This document shows positions 11,381-20,086 of a stretch of 64,000 nt of DNA, one piece after another (position 1 is the stretch's first letter; every line of letters starts with the position of its first letter). The notes beneath the pieces are model-generated. The model was not told the DNA's origin, did no database searches, and saw nothing but the letters and a program-made list of their open reading frames with translations. This stretch comes from Sphingomonas sp. R-74633 (GTDB taxonomy: Bacteria; Pseudomonadota; Alphaproteobacteria; Sphingomonadales; Sphingomonadaceae). The stretch spans positions 372,001 to 436,000 of the forward strand of contig NZ_JACCFG010000002.1 of NCBI RefSeq assembly GCF_013416555.1, in the 5' to 3' direction. The translations under genes and the position numbers were made by a program.

Positions 11381-14300
11381 ATGAGAAGCTTGAGGCATTC
11401 GCCTATACTTGCGCGTTCCGCATCCATTTTGGCCGTTGCTGCCGGGCTTGCGCTGCCCAGCCTTGCTCATGCGCAAGCCGACAACGCTGTCAGCACTGCC
11501 CAGACCGCCGATAGCGGCGGCCAGGAAGCGACGCAGGACGACGGCACGATCGTCGTCACCGGCATCCGCGCCAGCCTTGAACGCTCGATCCAGATCAAGC
11601 GCGAGGCCCCGGGCATCGTCGACGCGATCTCGGCCGAGGACATCGGCAAGTTCCCCGACACCAACCTGGCGGAATCGCTCCAGCGCATCCCGGGCGTGTC
11701 GATCAACCGCACCAACGGCGAAGGCTCGCAGGTTACCGTGCGCGGCTTCGGCCCGACCTACAATATGGTCACGCTGAACGGCCGCCAGCTCGCCACCGCG
11801 GCCGTGTCGGTGGTCGGCGGCGACCAGAATTCGGACGGTGCCCAAGGCACTAGCCGCTCGTTCGACTTCTCGAACCTGGCGACCGAAGGCGTGCGTACGC
11901 TCGAAGTCTACAAGACCGGCCGCGCGGCCGTTCCCTCGGGCGGCATCGGCGCGACGATCAACGTCGTCTCGCGTCGCCCGCTCGACGACAAGAAGAGCGG
12001 CTTCAACGGCAGCATCGGCGCCAAGGCGGTGTATGACACCAGCGTCAACGACTGCCTCGACTGCGGCTCGAAAGTAACGCCGGAGTTTTCGGGCGTGCTG
12101 AGCTGGAGCGATCCGGACCAGCGCTTCGGCGCGATGCTGTTCGGCAGCTATCAGAAGCGCAACTATACTTCGATCGCCGCCACGTCGAACGACTGGAACA
12201 TCATCCCGTACAGCACATTCCTGACCGGCGGCTTCGCCCGCTCGGCCGGTGCGTGCCCGGCGGGAACGACGACCCCGACCCCGACCTGCACCGTGGTCAA
12301 TAACGCGCCGACCAACCCGAACCAGCTCGTCGCGATCCCGAACGACAGCCGCTATCACTATGCCGAGGGCACGCGCGAGCGCATCAACGGCCAGGCAGTG
12401 GTGCAGTTCAGGCCCACCGACGCGCTGACGATCACCGCCGATGCGCTCTATGCGCAGAACAAGCAGGCGGAGACCCGTTCGGATCTCTCCAACTGGTTCA
12501 GCCGTCCGTTCGACGTGGTGACCTTCGACGGCAACACCACCGTCGCCACTGCGCAATATCTGCACGAGACGATCAACGGCCAGAAGGACGAAGGTTTCGA
12601 GGCCCAGTCGCGCGCGCAGAAGGGCAAGCTCGAGGATTACGGCCTCAACCTCGAATGGGAGATGGCGAGCAACTTCTCGCTGAAGGTCGACGGCCATATC
12701 TCGACTTCATCGAGCACCCCGGACAACGCCAATGGCAACTCATCGACGCTGGTCGGCATGGGTGCCAACGTGGTCGCGGCGCACTCGGTCGATTACTCCA
12801 ACGGCATCCCGCAGCAGGACATCACCCTTGGCGCGAGCGGCCCGCTCGACGTCAACGATGTCGGCTCGCAGGTCGGCCGCACCTTCCGCTCGACGCAGCG
12901 CCAGAAGGTGAAGGAGCTGCGCGCGGACTTCGGCTGGGATTTCGGCGGTGACAGCCGTTTCGATTTCGGCGGCAACTACCGCACCACCGACATGCACCAG
13001 ACCTTCGTCGCCACGCAGCAGACGCTGGGCGACTGGGGCATCACCAGCCCGGGCGACGTCAATGCACGGGCACCGGGTGCGCTCACGGCCTTCTGCCTCG
13101 AGTGCAAGTTCGACAAGTTCAATCCGGGCGGCGATCCCGAATCGCAGCTCGCCTTCCGCGGCGTGGCGTCGGATCTCTACTCGATCCTCTCGCCTTATTA
13201 TGCCGGCCTCGGCAAGGCAGTGGGCGTCACCGCCAGCCAGGACAACCGGGTCAAGGAAGAGATCTGGGCGGCCTATGGCCAGCTGACCTGGAAGGGTGAG
13301 CTGGGCGGTGCGCCGGCGCGCCTCGTCGCGGGCGTCCGCTATGAGCACACCAAATCCGAGACCACCTCGCTCGAGGCGATCCCGGCGGGTATCGCCTGGG
13401 TGTCGGACAACGACTTCACGGTGTCGATCTCGAACCAGACGCAGTTCGTCAACGATGGCGGCAGCTACGACAACATCCTGCCGCAGATCGATTTCCAGGT
13501 CGAATTCCTGCCCAACATGATTGGCCGCCTGTCGTACAGCAAGACGATCGCCCGGCCGAACTACAACAACCTGTACACCGCGACCACCGTGGGCGGGCCG
13601 CCGCGCCCGACCTTCAATGGCGGCATCCCCGGCGCAACGACGGGCAATGCCCGGCTGAAGCCGCTGGAATCGGATAACTTCGACGCCTCGCTGGAATGGT
13701 ATTTCAAGCCGGACAGCTATGTGTCGGTCGCGTTCTTCGACAAGCGGGTGCGCAACTTCATCGGCAACGGGCAGTTCACTTCCGACCTGTTCGGCCTTCG
13801 GGATCCGAGCTCGGGGGCGGCGGGCAGCCGCTCGGGTAGCGCCAGGACGGCGCTGACCGGTCTCGGCGCCGATACGAGTGACGCAAATCTGTTCGTCATG
13901 TCGGCGCTGATCCAGGCGACTGGATCCGTGGCCGCCGCGACTGCGCAGTTCAACGCCAACTACAACCCGGTAACGCGCCAGCTCAGCGATGCCTTCGTCC
14001 AGTCGGTCAACAACACCTATGACCTGAGCGGGAACGCCAGCGATCCGCTCTACCAGTTCCAGGTGACGCGACCGATCAACAACAAGGACGCCGAGATCTA
14101 CGGTGTCGAGCTGGCGGGCCAGTATTTCCTCGGGAATACCGGCCTCGGCATCGCGGCAGCGTACACGCTGGTGCGCGGCGACGTGGGCTTCAACATCGGG
14201 GCCAACCCGGCGGAAGACCAGTTCGCGCTGCTCGGCCTCTCGGACACGTTCAGCGGCACGCTGATCTACGAGAAGCACGGCCTCTCGGCGCGCGTGGCCT

Positions 14301-14548
14301 ATAACTGGCGCGACAAGTTCCTTTCGGGGATCAACCGCCAGGGCTCGCGCAACCCTGAGTATACCGCGCCCTTCGGCCAGCTCGATGCTTCGTTCAGCTA
14401 CGAGATCACGCCGCAGATCGCGATCACGCTCGAAGGCATCAACCTCACCGAAACCGCGGTGCGGACCTATGCCCGCGACGAGAAGGAACTGTGGTTCGCG
14501 CAGGAGCTCGACCGGCGCTTCCTGCTCGGTGCGCGCTTCAAGTTCTGA
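11381..14548 (+). CDS. TonB-dependent outer-membrane receptor (SapC/halogenase-linked)
   Basis: 1055 residues, large for the class. Signal peptide 1-31 (ends LAHAQA); plug domain from about 55: DGTIVVTGIRASLERSIQIKRE, then AEDIGKFPDTNLAESLQRIPGVSINR and VTVRGFGPTYNMVTLNGRQLA. It ends in a C-terminal strand LLGARFKF with the terminal phenylalanine used by the Bam complex. The plug pattern fits the TonB-Xanth-Caul family, whose members take up oligosaccharides and other large nutrients with energy from TonB. GAGGAGGGG precedes the ATG. A hairpin follows the gene, then SapC, cupin and halogenase genes; that order recurs in Caulobacter and sphingomonads beside such receptors. Ligand unknown. Confidence 0.93.
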   Translation: MRSLRHSPILARSASILAVAAGLALPSLAHAQADNAVSTAQTADSGGQEATQDDGTIVVTGIRASLERSIQIKREAPGIVDAISAEDIGKFPDTNLAESLQRIPGVSINRTNGEGSQVTVRGFGPTYNMVTLNGRQLATAAVSVVGGDQNSDGAQGTSRSFDFSNLATEGVRTLEVYKTGRAAVPSGGIGATINVVSRRPLDDKKSGFNGSIGAKAVYDTSVNDCLDCGSKVTPEFSGVLSWSDPDQRFGAMLFGSYQKRNYTSIAATSNDWNIIPYSTFLTGGFARSAGACPAGTTTPTPTCTVVNNAPTNPNQLVAIPNDSRYHYAEGTRERINGQAVVQFRPTDALTITADALYAQNKQAETRSDLSNWFSRPFDVVTFDGNTTVATAQYLHETINGQKDEGFEAQSRAQKGKLEDYGLNLEWEMASNFSLKVDGHISTSSSTPDNANGNSSTLVGMGANVVAAHSVDYSNGIPQQDITLGASGPLDVNDVGSQVGRTFRSTQRQKVKELRADFGWDFGGDSRFDFGGNYRTTDMHQTFVATQQTLGDWGITSPGDVNARAPGALTAFCLECKFDKFNPGGDPESQLAFRGVASDLYSILSPYYAGLGKAVGVTASQDNRVKEEIWAAYGQLTWKGELGGAPARLVAGVRYEHTKSETTSLEAIPAGIAWVSDNDFTVSISNQTQFVNDGGSYDNILPQIDFQVEFLPNMIGRLSYSKTIARPNYNNLYTATTVGGPPRPTFNGGIPGATTGNARLKPLESDNFDASLEWYFKPDSYVSVAFFDKRVRNFIGNGQFTSDLFGLRDPSSGAAGSRSGSARTALTGLGADTSDANLFVMSALIQATGSVAAATAQFNANYNPVTRQLSDAFVQSVNNTYDLSGNASDPLYQFQVTRPINNKDAEIYGVELAGQYFLGNTGLGIAAAYTLVRGDVGFNIGANPAEDQFALLGLSDTFSGTLIYEKHGLSARVAYNWRDKFLSGINRQGSRNPEYTAPFGQLDASFSYEITPQIAITLEGINLTETAVRTYARDEKELWFAQELDRRFLLGARFKF

Positions 14549-14576
14549 CGCTCGCACGATCGTAAAAGGGGGACTG

Positions 14577-14610
14577 GGGGCCGTCGCCATGTGCGGCGGC
14601 CCCTTTCTCT
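14577..14610 (+). terminator. rho-independent terminator after the receptor gene
   Basis: Arms of 11 bases (14577-14587 and 14593-14603, one G-T pair) around a 5-base loop, followed by TTTCTCT. It separates the receptor transcript from the SapC operon, so full-length co-transcription would need read-through or a second promoter in the 60 bases before SapC. Confidence 0.7.
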
Positions 14611-14670
14611 CGGATTGAGGCCTGCATCGCTTTGCGCCATGCTGGCCTCCCTCAAAGCTGGACCTTCCCG

Positions 14671-15375
14671 ATGCCCCGACCGGTCGCCCTCGACAATGTC
14701 GCCCATGCCGATCTGCGCGTCGCGCTGCGTCACGGCGCCGCGCACGGCGACGCGGTCAACCAGGCGCTGATCTTCCCGACCGAGTTCGCCGAAGCCCAGC
14801 GCGAATTCGCCATCCTATTCCGCCGCGACCCGAAGGAGGGTCTCCAGGCGGTCGCCCTGCTCGGGCTCGACCGCGACGAGAATCTCTTCCTCGACGGTGA
14901 CCGCTGGACCAGCCGGCATATCCCGCTGATCCTCCAGCGCGGGCCCTTCCTGATCGGGCTGAACCCGGAGGGCGGCGCACCGACCATCCAGATCGACCTC
15001 GACGATCCCCGCGTCGGCGCGACGGACGGTGAGCCGCTGTTCCTGCCGCATGGCGGACAGACCCGCTATCTCGATCATGTCGGCAAGCTGCTCGCCGCAA
15101 TCCATGTCGGCATGGGCGACGCCCCGGCGATCTATGCTGCGTTCGACGCGCTCGGGCTTATCCAGCCGGTAGCGTTGGAACTGATGCTCGACGACGAGCG
15201 CCGTTACGTGATCCACGACCATGAGGTGCTGTCGGCGGAGAAGCTCGCCGCGCTTGGCCCGGACGCGCTCGACCAGCTCAACCGCGCCGGCCACCTCGGC
15301 ACCGCGTTCCTGCTCGTCGCCTCACTCGGCAACATGGCGCAGCTGATCGAGCGCAAGCGTCAGGCGCCGGCGTGA
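14671..15375 (+). CDS. SapC-family protein
   Basis: 234 residues from the ATG at 14671; the frame extends 13 codons to a TTG, but family members begin near this NVAHADLRV motif. Signatures of the SapC family (named after a Campylobacter S-layer secretion gene) are QALIFPTEFAEAQREFAILFRRD, LLGLDRDENLFLDGDRW, YIPL-like HIPLILQRGPFLIG, and a C-terminal GHLGTAFLLVASLGNMAQLI. No membrane segment or signal peptide, so it should be cytoplasmic. The biochemical role is not established. In this lineage it travels with TonB receptors, a cupin protein and a flavin halogenase; its stop overlaps the next gene's GTG start by 4 bases. Confidence 0.87.
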   Translation: MPRPVALDNVAHADLRVALRHGAAHGDAVNQALIFPTEFAEAQREFAILFRRDPKEGLQAVALLGLDRDENLFLDGDRWTSRHIPLILQRGPFLIGLNPEGGAPTIQIDLDDPRVGATDGEPLFLPHGGQTRYLDHVGKLLAAIHVGMGDAPAIYAAFDALGLIQPVALELMLDDERRYVIHDHEVLSAEKLAALGPDALDQLNRAGHLGTAFLLVASLGNMAQLIERKRQAPA

Positions 15376-16409
15376 ACGCGCTCGCGGCCAGCGCCCCGCG
15401 GGTCCGCGAGCTGCACGGCGTTTCGCTGGATGCCATTCCCTATGCCGAGCTGCTGGCGGGCCAGACGCCGGTGATCCTGCGCGGCGTCGCCCGCGACTGG
15501 CCGTTGATCGCCGCCGCGCGCGAGTCCGACAGCGCAGCGATCGCCTATCTGGAACGCTTCGATGCCGGCCAACCGGTGGTCGGCTTCACCGCGGCGCCGG
15601 AGATCGCCGGCCGCTTCCACTACAATGAAGCGCTGACCGGCTTCAATTTCGAGGGCGCCCGGGTCGGGATGACCGACTTTCTCGAGCGGATCCGTACGGG
15701 CTTCGACGTCCCTGCCCCCGACAGCTTCTATATCGGCTCGACCGACCTCGACCGCTATCTCCCCGGCTTCCGCGCCGAGAACGACCTGCCGCTGGACGAT
15801 CCGATGTTCGCGCACGGCGTGCTCGCCAGCATCTGGATCGGCAACCGCACCACGGCACAAGCGCATCACGACATGTCGCACAACATGGCGGTGTGCGCGG
15901 CGGGCCGCCGGCGCTTCACCCTGTTCCCGCCCGACCAGATCGCCAACCTTTACCCGGGCCCGCTTGAGCCGACGCCGGGCGGCCAGGTGATCTCGATGGT
16001 CGATTTTGCTGCACCCGATTTCGTGCGGCATCCGCGCTTCGAGCAAGCGATCGCCGCCGCACAGATCGCCGAGCTGGAGCCGGGCGACCTGCTCTTCTAC
16101 TCCGCGCTCTGGTGGCATCATGTCGAGGCGCTCGAACGCTTCAACATTCTCGTCAATTACTGGTGGAACGAGGCGCCGGCGTTTCTCGACACGCCGCAGA
16201 CCAGCTTGCTCCACGCGATGCTGAGCCTGCGCGACCGATCGGATGCCGAGAAAGCGGGGTGGAAGGCGATGTTCGACTATTATGTCTTCGGCCCCGCCGG
16301 CCAGGCCGCGGCGCATCTGCCGGAGCACGCCCGGGGACCGCTCGCGCCGATCGACGCGACGCTGGCGCGGCGGCTGCGCGCGCAGCTGATCAACAAGCTC
16401 AATCGCTAG
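15372..16409 (+). CDS. cupin-like (JmjC/FIH-type) putative Fe(II)/2-oxoglutarate oxygenase
   Basis: 345 residues starting at a GTG inside the SapC stop (GTGA overlap), so translation is coupled. The Cupin_8 fold is marked by TPVILRGVARDWPLI near the start, the metal motif HHDMSHN (H165 x D167) and a distal histidine in YSALWWHHVEALE near 251. The spacing matches FIH/JmjC-type dioxygenases that hydroxylate proteins or small molecules. LFPPDQIANLYPGPLEPTPGG is a typical conserved loop of the halogenase-associated cupins. It should be soluble. Whether it acts on the same substrate as the next gene's flavin enzyme is unknown, but conserved co-occurrence suggests a shared pathway. Confidence 0.87.
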   Translation: MNALAASAPRVRELHGVSLDAIPYAELLAGQTPVILRGVARDWPLIAAARESDSAAIAYLERFDAGQPVVGFTAAPEIAGRFHYNEALTGFNFEGARVGMTDFLERIRTGFDVPAPDSFYIGSTDLDRYLPGFRAENDLPLDDPMFAHGVLASIWIGNRTTAQAHHDMSHNMAVCAAGRRRFTLFPPDQIANLYPGPLEPTPGGQVISMVDFAAPDFVRHPRFEQAIAAAQIAELEPGDLLFYSALWWHHVEALERFNILVNYWWNEAPAFLDTPQTSLLHAMLSLRDRSDAEKAGWKAMFDYYVFGPAGQAAAHLPEHARGPLAPIDATLARRLRAQLINKLNR

Positions 16410-16413
16410 GGGA

Positions 16414-17901
16414 ATGGGGATGGACCAGGCACCGGTCAGGCGCGTCGTGATCGCGGGCGGGGGCACCGCGGGCTGGATCGCGGCGGCGGCGCTGATCAAG
16501 TTGCTCGGGCCGCTGATCGAAGTCACGCTGGTCGAAAGCGACGAGATCCCGACGATCGGCGTCGGCGAGAGCACGATCCCGACCGCGCGCACCTTCCACC
16601 AGCTGCTCGGCATCGATGAGCGCGAATTCCTGCGCGACACGCGCTCGACCTTCAAGCTGGGCATCCTCTTCCAGGACTGGGCGCGCGAGGGCGACCGCTA
16701 CATCCACAGCTTCGGCCAGATCGGCAAATCGACCTGGATGGGCGACTTCCACCATTTCTGGATGCAGGCGCGCGAGGAAGGCTGGGGCGGCGAGCTTGGG
16801 GATTATTGCTTCGAGCTGCAGGCGGCCAAGGCCGGTGTGTTCGCCATCCCCGAACAGGGGCATATCAACTATGCCTATCACCTCGATGCCGGGCTCTATG
16901 CCCGCTTCCTGCACGGCTTCGCCGAGCCGTTGGGCGTCACGCGCATCGAGGGGAGGATCGAGGGCGTCGAGCAGCATCCCGAGACCGGCTTCGTCACGGC
17001 GCTCACGCTTGCCTCGGGCGCGCGGATCGAAGGCGATCTGTTCCTAGACTGCACCGGTTTCCGCGGGCTGCTGATCGAGCAGACGCTGCAGGCGGGCTAT
17101 GAGGATTGGGGGCATTGGCTACCCACCGACAGCGCGATGGCGGTGCAGACCGAGTCCGTCGGCCCCGCCGTGCCCTATACCCGCGCAGTCGCGCACCAGG
17201 CCGGCTGGAACTGGCGCATCCCGCTCCAGCACCGGGTGGGCAATGGGCTGGTCTATGCGAAGGACTTCCTCGACGATGACGGCGCCCGCGCGCTGCTCGA
17301 CAGCAGGATCGAGGGCGAAAAGCTGATCGAACCGCGGATCATCCGCTTCAAGGCCGGGCGCCGGCGCAAGATCTGGGACAAGAACGTGATCGCGCTCGGG
17401 CTCGCCAGCGGGTTCGTCGAGCCGCTCGAATCGACGAGCATCCATCTGATCATGATCGCGGTCACCCGGCTGGTGCAGCTTTTCCCGTTCGGCGGCGTCG
17501 GCGAAGGCGTGGCGGCGCGCTTCAACGAGCTCAGCCGCGCCGAGATCGAGAAGATCCGCGACTTCATCGTGCTCCACTATCATCTGAACCAGCGCGCGGA
17601 TGGCGGCTTCTGGGACCAGTGCCGGACGATGGCGATCCCTGACAGCCTTGCCGAACGCATCGAAGCGTTCCGCGACGGCGCGATCGCCTGGCAGGCATCG
17701 GACGACCTGTTCCGCGTCGACAGCTGGGTGCAGGTGATGCTCGGCCAGCGGCTGGAGCCGCGCAGCTACCATCATATGGGCCGGATGATCGTGGAAGGCG
17801 AACTGCAGACTGCGCTCGGCAAGCTCAAGTCCGACATCGCCCGAACCGTGGCGCAGATGCCGGCGCATCAGGCATTCCTGGAGCGCTATGTTGCGGGGTG
17901 A
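16414..17901 (+). CDS. flavin-dependent halogenase of the TonB-receptor-linked type
   Basis: 495 residues from ATG 16414; a second ATG two codons in (16420) has a slightly better upstream GGGG. All family hallmarks are intact: FAD motif GGGTAGW (15-21), catalytic lysine K81 (TFKLGI), WNWRIP (265-270) and EPLEST with E336/E339. Unlike the solitary homologue at 2364, the WxWxIP motif is canonical. It is third in the SapC-cupin-halogenase unit, four bases after the cupin stop. Homologues from Brevundimonas and Xanthomonas have been shown to halogenate indole-type test substrates, but their in vivo targets and any role in nutrient uptake are unresolved. Confidence 0.9.
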   Translation: MGMDQAPVRRVVIAGGGTAGWIAAAALIKLLGPLIEVTLVESDEIPTIGVGESTIPTARTFHQLLGIDEREFLRDTRSTFKLGILFQDWAREGDRYIHSFGQIGKSTWMGDFHHFWMQAREEGWGGELGDYCFELQAAKAGVFAIPEQGHINYAYHLDAGLYARFLHGFAEPLGVTRIEGRIEGVEQHPETGFVTALTLASGARIEGDLFLDCTGFRGLLIEQTLQAGYEDWGHWLPTDSAMAVQTESVGPAVPYTRAVAHQAGWNWRIPLQHRVGNGLVYAKDFLDDDGARALLDSRIEGEKLIEPRIIRFKAGRRRKIWDKNVIALGLASGFVEPLESTSIHLIMIAVTRLVQLFPFGGVGEGVAARFNELSRAEIEKIRDFIVLHYHLNQRADGGFWDQCRTMAIPDSLAERIEAFRDGAIAWQASDDLFRVDSWVQVMLGQRLEPRSYHHMGRMIVEGELQTALGKLKSDIARTVAQMPAHQAFLERYVAG

Positions 17902-18009
17902 GATTCTCCAGCCGGAACAGGATTGCCACCGGAACGGACTGCATAGAATGCATGAGCTATTGTAGTACAGTTACGTGTGCTCATCGATATTTACATGCAA
18001 AACTTCACA

Positions 18010-18043
18010 ATCCGCCCCAATAGACTGATCCAAATTGGCGGAT
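18010..18043. repeat. imperfect inverted repeat upstream of the secreted unknown
   Basis: ATCCGCC-CC-AAT (18010-18021) pairs with ATTGGCGGAT (18034-18043), with two bulged bases. It lies in an AT-rich 212-base gap after the halogenase and about 70 bases before the next start. It could be a weak terminator or an operator; the sequence alone does not decide. Confidence 0.3.
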
Positions 18044-18113
18044 ATCTAAACGTTTCGTTCGCCGAACAACTTGCAACGGTATAGCCTGCCCCGCATCAGC
18101 TATGGGGGGACAC

Positions 18114-19757
18114 ATGGCACACTGGAAGTTGCTTGGGGCAGCAGCAATCGTAGCCTCGGCGGCGATGCCTGCCGCCGCGCAAACCACCGCATCACTGGAT
18201 GAAGCGCGCTTGCGCGCCGCGATTGCCGAGGCCGAATTGGCACGCGATGCTGCGGCGGCCGCGTTGAAGAAAGCGGACGACGCGATCGCGTTGCTGAAGC
18301 GTGCGCTACCCGATCCGCCTGCGGCGCTGGCGGCGCAAGCATCCGGACCTGCGCAGCCGCCCCTATATCGAACCAGCGAGGTTACCCTCCCGGCCGATTG
18401 CGACAGACCCGGCAAGGATAAATCGATCGGAGCCTATATGCTCCCACCACCGCCGCCGCCCGCCCTCGATTCCAGGCAAGTCGACAAGGACAAGGACAGC
18501 GGCAAGCAGAAGAAGGAAGCCTCATATGATCCGAGCGAGGTTGGCTCCGACCGAGGCGTCAACGCCTTCGTCTATCACTGCCTGGGACTGACACGGGCGA
18601 CCGACTACGAAACGATCACCAATCTCAGTCTGCAATTCACCGGTACCAAGTCGAACGACAAGGCAGAACTGGTGATTGGCCGCACCGCACGCGCGATAAA
18701 ATGGGCTAAGGCGAGTGACGGTAGCGACGGAATTGTCTCGACCTATAATCTCTATCGGCTCGGCACTTTCGGAAGCGCGGGCTCGAACGGCGAAGTGCCA
18801 CTGGTGGACCTCACCACATCCAATTTTGCATCCGGTATCGGCGTGCTCGCAGGGTTCGAATGGGGCCGCACGCGCGCAGTCCCCTTGACCAAATGGCGCA
18901 CCGATATCCATGACGGGATAGCCAAGGCACGACAGGAATGTATCGCCGCTCACGCCGTCATTGATCCGCTGACAGACCCGAACGCTACGTCGGACCAACC
19001 GCCACTGCTCGCCGCGAATCCACTGCCCTCATGCGAGGGGAAGGCGCTCGCGACGTGGATGTCTGATTCCAAGCGAGCCAATCAATATTGGAATGACATC
19101 GTCGCACCCCTCTGGGGATACAAGAAAGATCCCGAAATATTCATGGGCGTCGAGGGCCGCTATGCCTTTCAGGATCTCAGCTATTATCCGGTGAAGGACC
19201 CAAAAACCAACACGGTGATCGCCACGACGTGGCCTGCGGCGGTGGAGATTCACCCCGAGCCCTATTCGGTCAAACTCTATGGCGGTTTTAACTGGCAGGT
19301 GGGGTCTGAGAAGCATCGCATGGCAACGCTGGGACTTACCGGATCATTGAGCTATCGCCGTGAAGTCGATTTTATCGACGGCACCGCTGGAAAAACGATC
19401 TGTATGCCAGCGGCCACCGGCGCCAACTTCGAAATCTGCGAAACCGACAAGAGGCTCGCCCCGCCTTACAGCACAACCGGCTTTGTCGGCGGCGTTGCAC
19501 TGAATCTGCAATTCAAGCGCTTCTGGTATCTGCCGCCAATCGCCCTTTCCCCGCGCCTTACCTACGCCGTAGACACGAAGCGCTTCGGCTACGAGGTGCC
19601 GGTATTCCTGTTGACGGACGACAACGGCAAGCTGAACAGCGGCTTCAAATTCACTTGCCGCCTGAAAGGTGAGACGCCGGAGGGATTCGAGCTCAAGAGG
19701 AGCTGCAACATCAACCTGTTCATCGGCGGCAGCTTCGGGATCGGCCAGACGCCCTGA
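18114..19757 (+). CDS. secreted or outer-membrane protein of unknown function
   Basis: 547 residues from the ATG at 18114, which follows GGGGGGA; the upstream in-frame ATG at 18102 has no such site. Signal peptide about 1-23 (MAHWKLLGAAAIVASAAMPAAAQ). Residues 25-65 form an Ala/Glu/Lys-rich coiled coil, then a proline run (MLPPPPPPALDS) and a Lys/Asp-rich linker (DKDKDSGKQKKE). The rest is beta-rich, with alternating patterns (VKLYGGFNWQVGSEKHRMATLGLTGSLSYR, FVGGVALNLQFKRFWYLPPIALSPRLTY) and an end NLFIGGSFGIG resembling an outer-membrane barrel. By eye its third-codon GC is lower than that of its neighbours, which may mean acquisition. No family recognised. Confidence 0.65.
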   Translation: MAHWKLLGAAAIVASAAMPAAAQTTASLDEARLRAAIAEAELARDAAAAALKKADDAIALLKRALPDPPAALAAQASGPAQPPLYRTSEVTLPADCDRPGKDKSIGAYMLPPPPPPALDSRQVDKDKDSGKQKKEASYDPSEVGSDRGVNAFVYHCLGLTRATDYETITNLSLQFTGTKSNDKAELVIGRTARAIKWAKASDGSDGIVSTYNLYRLGTFGSAGSNGEVPLVDLTTSNFASGIGVLAGFEWGRTRAVPLTKWRTDIHDGIAKARQECIAAHAVIDPLTDPNATSDQPPLLAANPLPSCEGKALATWMSDSKRANQYWNDIVAPLWGYKKDPEIFMGVEGRYAFQDLSYYPVKDPKTNTVIATTWPAAVEIHPEPYSVKLYGGFNWQVGSEKHRMATLGLTGSLSYRREVDFIDGTAGKTICMPAATGANFEICETDKRLAPPYSTTGFVGGVALNLQFKRFWYLPPIALSPRLTYAVDTKRFGYEVPVFLLTDDNGKLNSGFKFTCRLKGETPEGFELKRSCNINLFIGGSFGIGQTP

Positions 19758-20086
19758 TCGGCGCTGCGCGTTCGCAGGCGGGCGGGGCCTTGCCGAATCC
19801 TGGATAGGGGAATCCGGGGCCTGCAATGCCACGGCTCCAGTGGACCAGCACGTCGCGCTCGGCGCGATCGCGACCAGCATCGCCTGTATCCGGCATTTCG
19901 CGCCCCCACTGACGGGTCTTGCCGCCAGGACGCGAGCGAGGGCGGGAACCGCGATTTCGCGTTTCCGATGTCACGTAGATAGCGCAATCTCCATGGGGTC
20001 GCCCTGGCCTTCTCCGGGATCGTCGGAAAACTTGACCTGCCATCGGTGTAGGGAAAGGATCGGCTCCAGCAGCTGGGGGACGTGAG
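19758..20086. other. intergenic region, no gene seen
   Basis: 329 bases between the secreted unknown and PhoD, both on the plus strand. The open frames here overlap each other on both strands, lack ribosome-binding sites and show no recognisable protein. I see no clear terminator or promoter. The PhoD ribosome-binding site is weak (GGGGGACGTGAG just before the ATG). Confidence 0.5.
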
